This document shows, one piece after another, positions 46,297-57,200 of a stretch of DNA of 64,000 nt. The DNA is from Lactuca virosa. Taxonomy: Eukaryota; Streptophyta; Magnoliopsida; Asterales; Asteraceae. Position 1 is the first letter of the stretch. Each line of letters starts with the position of its first letter. The notes beneath the pieces are model-generated. The model worked only from the letters and a program-made list of their open reading frames with translations, was not told the DNA's origin and made no database searches. The translations under genes and the position numbers were made by a program. The stretch is taken from NCBI GenBank assembly GCA_928212115.1, contig CAKMRJ010005523.1, forward strand, positions 144,185,951-144,249,950. The letters are read 5' to 3'.

Positions 46297-47430
46297 GAAT
46301 TATCATTAGATTTCTTCTTCTTAATCTCTTCCATCTTTTGTTTGTGATACGCCTCCTCATCCTCCTCTTCATTCTTCTCATTCTTCCTTCGCAACATGCA
46401 CTCCTTAGCAAGATGGTTTTTGCCATGAAAATAATTGCAATCGTATCCGGAGTTTCCAACTAACTTTTTCTCCTTCTTCTCTTCCTCTTTCTGAGAACCA
46501 CTTTTGTTTTCTTCTTTCACTTTCTCTGAGCTGTAGCTTCCTTGCCAGTTTCGATTTTTCTTGAGGGAAACTTCTTCCTAAAAAATCGCTTAGGGGTGGA
46601 CACCATTAATGCAAAGTCTTCGTTTGAGAGCTCGTACTCAAAATGATCTGAATCAGATCCGTCATCAGCAACAATCTTGCCTTTTGCAACTAAGGCTAGA
46701 GATCCCATCCCAGATATCACCTTTGCTTCTTTCATTATCTCACTCTCTCGCGCCTTCAGGATTCACACAAGCTTCGCAAGAGTATAGTTTTTGAACTGTT
46801 CGTGTGGTTTAACAGTTGACACCACCGCTTGCCACTCAGATCGAAGTCCGTTCATGAACGTGACCTTTTGCTCAATCAGTTCATGTCCAATCCCGTGCTT
46901 CATCATCTTGCTGAGAATATCATTGTATCGATTGAAAGTAGCACTTACAGTTTCTTCAGGATTTTGTAGGAATTCGCCAAACTCAGATAGCAAGAGCGTT
47001 TGAGTTGAGTGTTCTAGATCTGCGTCTGTAGAATAGAGTTCTCTCAACCTATCCCATATATCCTTCGCTGTATCATACGAACTTACAAGACGAAAAGTAT
47101 CTACTTGCAATGCGAATATGATAATCCTCATTCCCTTAATGTTGCTCATGAGTTTGTCTTTTTCATCTTGAGGCACGTCCTTCACATCAAGAACCATCTG
47201 GTTGTATTTTCTCTAGGTTTTGATGGTTCTTTTGGTCGTTGTGTGAACAAACGGACCTAGAGTGATTGCTTCCCAGATCAGATACGCATTGTCCTCTGAA
47301 CTCAAAACATAATCTTCAAAGTGCATCGCCCAAACTTCATATTATTGAGGAAAGAGAATTGGAATCCTTGTGGTTGATCCGATGTTGTTGAGATATTCAA
47401 GGAGTTGATATTTCAGTCTTCGTTCTGCAT
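46297..47430 (-). pseudogene. Element B gag, N-terminal part with zinc knuckle
   Basis: Read leftward: a copia gag core (about 47380-46763) with SYDTAKDIWDRLRELY and HGIGHELIEQKVTFMNGL, then an acidic linker, then a zinc knuckle at 46399-46440 reading CNYFHGKNHLAKEC. The second zinc ligand is phenylalanine where F has cysteine, so the knuckle is probably dead. Lys/Glu-rich sequence follows and is cut by D at 46297. Stops lie upstream of 47197, near 46763 and near 46517. The exact gag start is uncertain; an ATG exists near 47430. Confidence 0.85.
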
Positions 47431-47604
47431 GGTGAATGATCTTTTAATACCTGCAATTAATCAGACTGTAAACACTTATTAGGTTAATATTGAGATCACA
47501 GAGTAACGTCAATAATTCAGTGACGGCTCTTAACAGATCCAATATTGCGGAAACCCTAATAATTTCTTCAAACAGAAGAGAAGTGTATTAAGAACACAAT
47601 CTCC

Positions 47605-47617
47605 TGCTCTGATACCA
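47605..47617 (-). other. Primer-binding site of element B
   Basis: The minus strand reads TGGTATCAGAGCA, two bases after the 5' LTR; it matches the initiator-Met complement except for the last base. Confidence 0.92.
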
Positions 47618-47619
47618 AT

Positions 47620-47917
47620 TGATAGGAATAAATCCTTAATGATCGAATAGACTAAAATAGGTAAAGAACACTATATGATCAAACTGGTGCTGAATGATTA
47701 ACTATCACGCCTCAGAAGAACTCGATGAAGAATTGCTTCTGTAGAGGCGTCAATTAGGGTTACAAAGATAATTATGAGACTTAACATAAATACGTAGCAT
47801 GCATGCACCTTATATACTATAACCCTAGCATTAACTACGAGTGGACAGGCGCAACTCGTTTATACAAAATGGACTAGTCAAAACAGGCCCAATGACGCAA
47901 CACTAATATCTTTAACA
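47620..47917 (-). repeat. 5' LTR of element B
   Basis: 298 bp with a minus-strand TATATAAG box at 47809-47816. It is followed by the right TSD, CTAAC (47918-47922). Confidence 0.93.
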
Positions 47918-49045
47918 CTAACTCCACCTCCTTCTGCTCTATCCATATTCTTCTTTCCTCACTCTTTGAAGACACCATGTTGATTTGATCAGTTAGGTTA
48001 GAATTTTCTAGGCGATTTTGTTTTAGACTACCACTTAAACTAGAAAACTTGAATTTTAAATCATTTAATTCCTTTTTCATAGTTATTAATTGGTATTTTC
48101 AGAGACCCGAGGATAGATTGTACCTTCTTGATCAACTTATCACATTCGTTGATCTGTTCTCCCATTGGTTTGGCTACGAAGCACTTATCTTCTCTTTCCT
48201 TCTCTTCCTCACCTTCTCCTTCGGTTGTATGGCCTTTCATCTGTAACACTCCAGCAGTCACCATCAAACATCTTCCACCAAGCTTAGAGTTTCCTTCCTT
48301 CGCCACAAAAGTTCTGCCATGTGTGGGCTTGCGAACTTCTTCATCTTCAGAGTCTGTAGACCAGACTTCTACACCACCGAACTCATCATCAGCAATGTTT
48401 CCCTGCACAATCAAAGCATTCATAGTGTTGTTAGATGTTTTCTTCTTCTTTATTTCCTCCAGCTTGCGTGAATAGTATGCTTCATCATCTTGTCCATCCT
48501 TCTTCTCAGCCAGCTTTCTGAACATGCAATCTTTGGCAAAGTGATTTTTGTCGTGGCAGAAATTACAATCATATCCGGAGTCACAAACAAGCTTGTTCTC
48601 CTTCTTCGTTTCTTCATGCTGAGGAGTGCTTTTAGGTTCCTCTTTCGCCTTTTCGGAGCTGTAGCTACCCTGCCAGTTTCGGTTCTTAGTGGTAGGGAAC
48701 TTTTTGCGAGCAAAATTTTTGGGATTGGAGACCATTAAAGCATATTCATCATTCATCAGATCACATTCAGAGAGATCCAACTATTCTTCTTCTTCATCCA
48801 CATTCTTTCCCTTGGAAAGAAGAGCCAACGATCCCATGCTAGAGACCACATTTGTTTCCTTAGTCACAACGCTTTCGTGTGATTTCAGTATTCCCACAAG
48901 TTTCGCCAACGAATAAGATTTGAACTGTTCATGGGCTTTTAAAGTCGAAACCACCGCCATCCATTCGCGTCTTAGGCCATTCATAAAGGTGACCTTCTGC
49001 TCAATTACTTCTCTGCCAATTCCATGCTTGATCATTTTGCTTAAA
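47918..49045 (-). pseudogene. Element F gag, middle part with zinc knuckle
   Basis: From 49045 leftward: the end of the gag core (HGIGREVIEQKVTFMNGL), an acidic stretch, an intact CCHC knuckle CNFCHDKNHFAKDC at 48526-48567, a charged region with VWSTDSEDEEVRKPTHGR (shared with B near 35690), then a Leu/Lys/Ser-rich part ending where B inserts. Stops lie at about 48781 and 48061. The N-terminus of gag is deleted; it joins directly to LTR sequence near 49046. Confidence 0.85.
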
Positions 49046-49047
49046 AC

Positions 49048-49264
49048 AGCAACACCTCAGAAGAGCTCGAACAAGAATTTCTACTGTAGAGGTGTGCTAG
49101 GGTTACAGAATTGTTAAAGAAAATATTCAAAGACCGTATCTAATGTGATGCATCATGCACTATAAATACTAAACCCTAAAAAAATATATGGTTGGACAGG
49201 CCCAAACCGTGAATACATTGGACTAAACTAACGAATCCCAATGGCGCAACCCATAGACTCAACA
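49048..49264 (-). repeat. Truncated 5' LTR of element F
   Basis: On the minus strand it starts TGTTGAGTCTATGG at 49264 and runs about 217 bp before the deletion into gag. It aligns with the B LTR through CCTCTACAG, TCTTCTGAGG and GTAACCCTA blocks, so the two are related families. A TATTTATAG run near 49160-49170 may be its TATA region. The segment 49104-49264 is also the first part of the satellite unit. Confidence 0.8.
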
Positions 49265-50610
49265 GAACGAAGAAGTTATGGCCTTCAGAAGTTTTAGTGG
49301 TTTTAGGGTGAATCTGGGTACGCGGGGCGTACTAGTGCTAAGGCCAGTATGCGGGGAGTACAATGGCGTTCGTTGGGCGTAGTGAGCAGAATGATCGCGG
49401 ATGCCCTAAGGAGTATGTTGGGTGTACCAGAAGTACGTTGGGCAACTCCAATCAGACCCAAACCCTATTTTAGTGTCTTGGACCCTATTTAAGCTCCTTA
49501 TCTCATCACCTACCCTCATATATGCAGCCTCCATCCCTCAAAACCTTAGAATCGAAACCTTATTCCACATTTGAGTGGTTTTTGAGCTTTTGGTAGCATT
49601 TCAAGCTTTTTGGTGTTCATAGAAAAAGAAGGAACTTCTTGGAGAAGTGTAGGATGGCTTGAAGCTTTTAGATCCAAGATTGTTGCATCTTGATCTACAT
49701 TTTGGAGGTATAACTTTCTATCTTGATGATCTTATATGTTAGATCTAGTTCATTGACTATTTTGTGCCTTTTGGAGTCTTTTGTAATAAAGATGGGTTAT
49801 TGATCTACTCCAGAAGCAAAGGGTGTTAGATCTTAGCTCCATTCAGTCCCAAGGTTCATAAAAAATGAAAGAATTATGATGTATTGTAGTACATGCAAGC
49901 ATTAAGTCACTTGTTAAGTCATCTTTAAGCTTAAGAGCTTCATTTAGCCATGCATGAACGTAATGTTAGCAACTTTACGTGATAATCCATTTCAAGTAAG
50001 TCAGATATGTGTTTTGAAGCTATGTCTTAACGGATTAAGTGATGGAATTTAGTTTTGGGCTAAATGGGTAAGTACACTGGGCGTATAAGCAGGTACGCGT
50101 ACGTGTTGGTTACGCCCCGCGTACTCAGGCTGGTGGGCTTCGCATGTTTGGGCCTTAGATTTGGGCTATTCTTTGGGCTTTATGGATTGGGGATTTGTTG
50201 GGCCACCTGAATGAAAGAGTTTGGAGTAGAGAAAATTAGTGGGCCTTAAGGTAAGGCCCATGTAAGGGTGTGGGCCCTATTTAGAAAATTGGGCCATGTT
50301 TGGGCCTTGAGTGTTTATTGGATCTTTTCAACTTTGGATTGTTAGTTTGGACCTAGGTTGGGTCATGCTGAGTAAAGGGTAAAAAGGTCTTTTACCCAAG
50401 TTTGGGCAATTAGTATGGATCAGATCCAATTATTGATGGATGATTATTTTGGTGATTTGTAGTGCGGGGATTTTAGCGAGGCAGCGGCCAGAGATTCTTT
50501 TTGTGAGGTTCGGCAGTGCGAGGTGAGTTTTCCTCGCTGTACTTTTGGGTCGAAGGCACCAAGGCCAACCCTTTGGATTGTTATCCTAGTTTATCTTTTG
50601 ATTATATATG
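49265..50610. repeat. Core of satellite unit 1, unassigned (LTR-like)
   Basis: No ORF. It has an inverted pair GTACGCGGGGCGTA (49318-49331) and its complement (50111-50124), a palindrome GTACGCGTAC (50093-50102), CTATTTAAGC near 49487 that could be a TATA region, and several GGGCC words at 50150-50310. The style resembles a long plant LTR, perhaps of a Ty3/gypsy element, but I cannot show ends, priming site or coding sequence. The same core recurs in all units. Confidence 0.5.
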
Positions 50611-50778
50611 TAGTGATCTGTTAGATCTGTATCCTGACATATAGGATGATGTTATGTATAGTGATCCGTAAGATCTATATCCTAGTATATAGGATGATGT
50701 TATGTGTAGTGATCTGTTAGATCTGTATCCTAGTATATAGGATGATGCTATGATTAGTGATCTGTTAGATCTGTATGA
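50611..50778. repeat. 48-bp minisatellite within the satellite unit
   Basis: Copies of TAGTGATCTGTTAGATCTGT start at 50611, 50659, 50707 and 50755 (the last partial). The period divides by three, so a minus-strand frame stays open by chance and repeats a 16-residue pattern. It recurs 2140 bp apart in all seven units. Confidence 0.93.
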
Positions 50779-50780
50779 TC

Positions 50781-50845
50781 GTTTGTACATGCTAGGGTTA
50801 CAGTATTGTTAAAGAAAATATTCAGTATTCGTTTGTACATGCTAG
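50781..50845. repeat. Duplicated GTTTGTACATGCTAG with inserted LTR patch
   Basis: GTTTGTACATGCTAG occurs at 50781-50795 and 50831-50845. Between them, overlapping at GCTAG, lies a 34-base patch (50791-50824) matching 49096-49129 of the F LTR with one mismatch. The same arrangement is in every unit. Confidence 0.85.
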
Positions 50846-50867
50846 CTAGTGTTTGATATGTTATATG

Positions 50868-51243
50868 TGTTGGATTAGGCGTCTAAGCCCATAACTATAT
50901 TTGGTATGTACTTGACCCGATAGTAGCATGGTCCTTTTGGGTTGCCTTCACCAGAGCAATTTGATAGGATGGATATTTGAGAAAGAAGTTATTTGTGATT
51001 TATTAATATATTATAAGAATAATATATTAATTGAGAAATTATATTATTTAATTAGTATTGATCAAGAATTAATTTGGAATTAATTTAGTGATCAAAAGAG
51101 ACTGATTAAATTTACAGGGACTGGTTAGGTAAATCAATGATACTTATAGTTTGGGCTAATGATCCATGATTAGGGATGGACTAAGTCTATGTGGGAGTCC
51201 ATGAAGAGTTAGTCCAAAGGGCCTATCATATAGATCATTGGAA
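50868..51243 (+). repeat. D-type LTR fragment in satellite unit 1
   Basis: It begins TGTTGGATTAGGCGTCTAAG, matching the minus-strand start of the D LTR (TGTTGGATAAGGTGTCTAAG), and continues with shared GGTATGTACTTGACCCGA, GCATGGTCC and the AT-rich stretch with ATTAGTATTGATCAAGAATT. It is a diverged relative, not a copy of D. Orientation is opposite to the F-type LTR part of the unit. Confidence 0.85.
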
Positions 51244-54200
51244 TACAGTATTGTTAAAGAAAATATTCAAAGATTGTATCTAATGTGATGCATCATGCAC
51301 TATAAATACTAAACCCTAAAAAAATATATGGTTGGACAGGCCCAAACCGTGAATACATTGGACTAAACTAACGAATCCCAATGGCGCAACCCATAGACTC
51401 AACAGAACGAAGAAGTTATGGCCTTCAGAAGTTTTAGTGGTTTTAGGGTGAATCTGGGTACGCGGGGCGTACTAGTGCTAAGGCCAGTATGCGGGGAGTA
51501 CAATGGCGTTCGTTGGGCGTAGTGAGCAGAATGATCGCGGATGCCCTAAGGAGTATGTTGGGTGTACCAGAAGTACGTTGGGCAACTCCAATCAGACCCA
51601 AACCCTATTTTAGTGTCTTGGACCCTATTTAAGCTCCTTATCTCATCACCTACCCTCATATATGCAGCCTCCATCCCTCAAAACCTTAGAATCGAAACCT
51701 TATTCCACATTTGAGTGGTTTTTGAGCTTTTGGTAGCATTTCAAGCTTTTTGGTGTTCATAGAAGAAGAAGGAACTTCTTGGAGAAGTGTAGGATGGCTT
51801 GAAGCTTTTAGATCCAAGATTGTTGCATCTTGATCTACATTTTGGAGGTATAACTTTCTATCTTGATGATCTTATATGTTAGATCTAGTTCATTGACTAT
51901 TTTGTGCCTTTTGGAGTCTTTTGTAATAAAGATGGGTTATTGATCTACTCCAGAAGCAAAGGGTGTTAGATCTTAGCTCCATTCAGTCCCAAGGTTCATA
52001 AAAAATGAAAGAATTATGATGTATTGTAGTACATGCAAGCATTAAGTCACTTGTTAAGTCATCTTTAAGCTTAAGAGCTTCATTTAGCCATGCATGAACG
52101 TAATGTTAGCAACTTTACGTGATAATCCATTTCAAGTAAGTCAGATATGTGTTTTGAAGCTATGTCTTAACGGATTAAGTGATGGAATTTAGTTTTGGGC
52201 TAAATGGGTAAGTACATTGGGCGTATAAGCAGGTACGCGTACGTGTTGGTTACGCCCCGCGTACTCAGGCTGGTGGGCTTCGCATGTTTGGGCCTTAGAT
52301 TTGGGCTATTCTTTGGGCTTTATGGATTGGGGATTTGTTGGGCCACCTGAATGAAAGAGTTTGGAGTAGAGAAAATTAGTGGGCCTTAAGGTAAGGCCCA
52401 TGTAAGGGTGTGGGCCCTATTTAGAAAATTGGGCCATGTTTGGGCCTTGAGTGTTTATTGGATCTTTAGAACTTTGGATTGTTAGTTTGGACCTAGGTTG
52501 GGTCATGCTGAGTAAAGGGTAAAAAGGTCTTTTACCCAAGTTTGGGCAATTAGTATGGATCAGATCCAATTATTGATGGATGATTATTTTGGTGATTTGT
52601 AGTGCGGGGATTTTAGCGAGGCAGCGGCCAGAGATTCTTTTTGTGAGGTTCGGCAGTGCGAGGTGAGTTTTCCTCGCTGTACTTTTGGGTCGAAGGCACC
52701 AAGGCCGACCCTTTGGATTGTTATCCTAGTTTATCTTTTGATTATATATGTAGTGATCTGTTAGATCTGTATCCTGACATATAGGATGATGTTATGTATA
52801 GTGATCCGTAAGATCTATATCCTAGTATATAGGATGATGTTATGTGTAGTGATCTGTTAGATCTGTATCCTAGTATATAGGATGATGCTATGATTAGTGA
52901 TCTGTTAGATCTGTATGATCGTTTGTACATGCTAGGGTTACAGTATTGTTAAAGAAAATATTCAGTATTCGTTTGTACATGCTAGCTAGTGTTTGATATG
53001 TTATATGTGTTGGATTAGGCGTCTAAGCCCATAACTATATTTGGTATGTACTTGACCCGATAGTAGCATGGTCCTTTTGGGTTGCCTTCACCGGAGCAAT
53101 TTGATAGGATGGATATTTGAGAAAGAAGTTATTTGTGATTTATTAATATATTATAAGAATAATATATTAATTGAGAAATTATATTATTTAATTAGTATTG
53201 ATCAAGAATTAATTTGGAATTAATTTAGTGATCAAAAGAGACTGATTAAATTTACAGGGACTGGTTAGGTAAATCAATGATACTTATAGTTTGGGCTAAT
53301 GATCCATGATTAGGGATGGACTAAGTCTATGTGGGAGTCCATGAAGAGTTAGTCCAAAGGGCCTATCATATAGATCATTGGAATACAGTATTGTTAAAGA
53401 AAATATTCAAAGACCGTATCTAATGTGATGCATCATGCACTATAAATACTAAACCCTAAAAAAATATATGGTTGGACAGGCCCAAACCGTGAATACATTG
53501 GACTAAACTAACGAATCCCAATGGCGCAACCCATAGACTCAACAGAACGAAGAAGTTATGGCCTTCAGAAGTTTTAGTGGTTTTAGGGTGAATCTGGGTA
53601 CGCGGGGCGTACTAGTGCTAAGGCCAGTATGCGGGGAGTACAATGGCGTTCGTTGGGCGTAGTGAGCAGAATGATCGCGGATGCCCTAAGGAGTATGTTG
53701 GGTGTACCAGAAGTACGTTGGGCAACTCCAATCAGACCCAAACCCTATTTTAGTGTCTTGGACCCTATTTAAGCTCCTTATCTCATCACCTACCCTCATA
53801 TATGCAGCCTCCATCCCTCAAAACCTTAGAATCGAAACCTTATTCCACATTTGAGTGGTTTTTGAGCTTTTGGTAGCATTTCAAGCTTTTTGGTGTTCAT
53901 AGAAGAAGAAGGAACTTCTTGGAGAAGTGTAGGATGGCTTGAAGCTTTTAGATCCAAGATTGTTGCATCTTGATCTACATTTTGGAGGTATAACTTTCTA
54001 TCTTGATGATCTTATATGTTAGATCTAGTTCATTGACTATTTTGTGCCTTTTGGAGTCTTTTGTAATAAAGATGGGTTATTGATCTACTCCAGAAGCAAA
54101 GGGTGTTAGATCTTAGCTCCATTCAGTCCCAAGGTTCATAAAAAATGAAAGAATTATGATGTATTGTAGTACATGCAAGCATTAAGTCACTTGTTAAGTC

Positions 54201-57200
54201 ATCTTTAAGCTTAAGAGCTTCATTTAGCCATGCATGAACGTAATGTTAGCAACTTTACGTGATAATCCATTTCAAGTAAGTCAGATATGTGTTTTGAAGC
54301 TATGTCTTAACGGATTAAGTGATGGAATTTAGTTTTGGGCTAAATGGGTAAGTACATTGGGCGTATAAGCAGGTACGCGTACGTGTTGGTTACGCCCCGC
54401 GTACTCAGGCTGGTGGGCTTCGCATGTTTGGGCCTTAGATTTGGGCTATTCTTTGGGCTTTATGGATTGGGGATTTGTTGGGCCACCTGAATGAAAGAGT
54501 TTGGAGTAGAGAAAATTAGTGGGCCTTAAGGTAAGGCCCATGTAAGGGTGTGGGCCCTATTTAGAAAATTGGGCCATGTTTGGGCCTTGAGTGTTTATTG
54601 GATCTTTAGAACTTTGGATTGTTAGTTTGGACCTAGGTTGGGTCATGCTGAGTAAAGGGTAAAAAGGTCTTTTACCCAAGTTTGGGCAATTAGTATGGAT
54701 CAGATCCAATTATTGATGGATGATTATTTTGGTGATTTGTAGTGCGGGGATTTTAGCGAGGCAGCGGCCAGAGATTCTTTTTGTGAGGTTCGGCAGTGCG
54801 AGGTGAGTTTTCCTCGCTGTACTTTTGGGTCGAAGGCACCAAGGCCGACCCTTTGGATTGTTATCCTAGTTTATCTTTTGATTATATATGTAGTGATCTG
54901 TTAGATCTGTATCCTGACATATAGGATGATGTTATGTATAGTGATCCGTAAGATCTATATCCTAGTATATAGGATGATGTTATGTGTAGTGATCTGTTAG
55001 ATCTGTATCCTAGTATATAGGATGATGCTATGATTAGTGATCTGTTAGATCTGTATGATCGTTTGTACATGCTAGGGTTACAGTATTGTTAAAGAAAATA
55101 TTCAGTATTCGTTTGTACATGCTAGCTAGTGTTTGATATGTTATATGTGTTGGATTAGGCGTCTAAGCCCATAACTATATTTGGTATGTACTTGACCCGA
55201 TAGTAGCATGGTCCTTTTGGGTTGCCTTCACCGGAGCAATTTGATAGGATGGATATTTGAGAAAGAAGTTATTTGTGATTTATTAATATATTATAAGAAT
55301 AATATATTAATTGAGAAATTATATTATTTAATTAGTATTGATCAAGAATTAATTTGGAATTAATTTAGTGATCAAAAGAGACTGATTAAATTTACAGGGA
55401 CTGGTTAGGTAAATCAATGATACTTATAGTTTGGGCTAATGATCCATGATTAGGGATGGACTAAGTCTATGTGGGAGTCCATGAAGAGTTAGTCCAAAGG
55501 GCCTATCATATAGATCATTGGAATACAGTATTGTTAAAGAAAATATTCAAAGACCGTATCTAATGTGATGCATCATGCACTATAAATACTAAACCCTAAA
55601 AAAATATATGGTTGGACAGGCCCAAACCGTGAATACATTGGACTAAACTAACGAATCCCAATGGCGCAACCCATAGACTCAACAGAACGAAGAAGTTATG
55701 GCCTTCAGAAGTTTTAGTGGTTTTAGGGTGAATCTGGGTACGCGGGGCGTACTAGTGCTAAGGCCAGTATGCGGGGAGTACAATGGCGTTCGTTGGGCGT
55801 AGTGAGCAGAATGATCGCGGATGCCCTAAGGAGTATGTTGGGTGTACCAGAAGTACGTTGGGCAACTCCAATCAGACCCAAACCCTATTTTAGTGTCTTG
55901 GACCCTATTTAAGCTCCTTATCTCATCACCTACCCTCATATATGCAGCCTCCATCCCTCAAAACCTTAGAATCGAAACCTTATTCCACATTTGAGTGGTT
56001 TTTGAGCTTTTGGTAGCATTTCAAGCTTTTTGGTGTTCATAGAAGAAGAAGGAACTTCTTGGAGAAGTGTAGGATGGCTTGAAGCTTTTAGATCCAAGAT
56101 TGTTGCATCTTGATCTACATTTTGGAGGTATAACTTTCTATCTTGATGATCTTATATGTTAGATCTAGTTCATTGACTATTTTGTGCCTTTTGGAGTCTT
56201 TTGTAATAAAGATGGGTTATTGATCTACTCCAGAAGCAAAGGGTGTTAGATCTTAGCTCCATTCAGTCCCAAGGTTCATAAAAAATGAAAGAATTATGAT
56301 GTATTGTAGTACATGCAAGCATTAAGTCACTTGTTAAGTCATCTTTAAGCTTAAGAGCTTCATTTAGCCATGCATGAACGTAATGTTAGCAACTTTACGT
56401 GATAATCCATTTCAAGTAAGTCAGATATGTGTTTTGAAGCTATGTCTTAACGGATTAAGTGATGGAATTTAGTTTTGGGCTAAATGGGTAAGTACACTGG
56501 GCGTATAAGCAGGTACGCGTACGTGTTGGTTACGCCCCGCGTACTCAGGCTGGTGGGCTTCGCATGTTTGGGCCTTAGATTTGGGCTATTCTTTGGGCTT
56601 TATGGATTGGGGATTTGTTGGGCCACCTGAATGAAAGAGTTTGGAGTAGAGAAAATTAGTGGGCCTTAAGGTAAGGCCCATGTAAGGGTGTGGGCCCTAT
56701 TTAGAAAATTGGGCCATGTTTGGGCCTTGAGTGTTTATTGGATCTTTAGAACTTTGGATTGTTAGTTTGGACCTAGGTTGGGTCATGCTGAGTAAAGGGT
56801 AAAAAGGTCTTTTACCCAAGTTTGGGCAATTAGTATGGATCAGATCCAATTATTGATGGATGATTATTTTGGTGATTTGTAGTGCGGGGATTTTAGCGAG
56901 GCAGCGGCCAGAGATTCTTTTTGTGAGGTTCGGCAGTGCGAGGTGAGTTTTCCTCGCTGTACTTTTGGGTCGAAGGCACCAAGGCCGACCCTTTGGATTG
57001 TTATCCTAGTTTATCTTTTGATTATATATGTAGTGATCTGTTAGATCTGTATCCTGACATATAGGATGATGTTATGTATAGTGATCCGTAAGATCTATAT
57101 CCTAGTATATAGGATGATGTTATGTGTAGTGATCTGTTAGATCTGTATCCTAGTATATAGGATGATGCTATGATTAGTGATCTGTTAGATCTGTATGATC

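Larger units (their letters stand above)
11534..47917 (-). mobile_element. Element B: complete Sirevirus-like copia element, carrying C, D and E
   Basis: The two 298-bp LTRs (11534-11831 and 47620-47917) differ at about 13 positions by eye (~4.4%). The element is flanked by the 5-bp duplication CTAAC (11529-11533 and 47918-47922). From right to left it has a tRNA-Met priming site, gag, protease, integrase, RT, RNase H, a 1.8-kb spacer, ORF3 and a polypurine tract. Insertions of C (in RT) and D (in gag) account for about 23.5 kb of the span; without them B is about 12.9 kb, close to the length of C. It inserted into the gag of F in the same orientation. All its genes are broken. Confidence 0.92.
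9286..49264 (-). mobile_element. Element F: oldest host copia element, split by A and B
   Basis: F is seen as two pieces of one minus-strand Sirevirus-like element: 9286-11533 (gag C-terminal part, protease, start of integrase) and 47918-49264 (gag with zinc knuckle and a truncated 5' LTR). Gag coding at 47918 continues at 11533 once element B and its CTAAC duplication are taken out, which shows that B inserted into F. On the left F stops in the integrase where A begins. Its own 5' end is damaged: a deletion fuses the LTR near 49048 directly to mid-gag near 49045, removing part of the LTR, the priming site and the gag N-terminus. The remainder of F would lie beyond A, outside the window. Confidence 0.8.

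Noticed and set aside
49183..49197. AAACCCTAA telomere-like word in the satellite and LTRs
   Set aside because: It is a single telo-box-like word per unit within an LTR, not a tandem telomeric run.
49265..50610. Satellite core as a defined Ty3/gypsy LTR
   Set aside because: The style is suggestive, but no TG/CA ends, priming site, PPT or coding sequence can be shown within the unit.
50602..50790. A 62-codon minus-strand ORF repeated in all seven satellite units
   Set aside because: It arises from the 48-bp minisatellite, whose period divides by three. No start context, domain or codon signal supports a protein.
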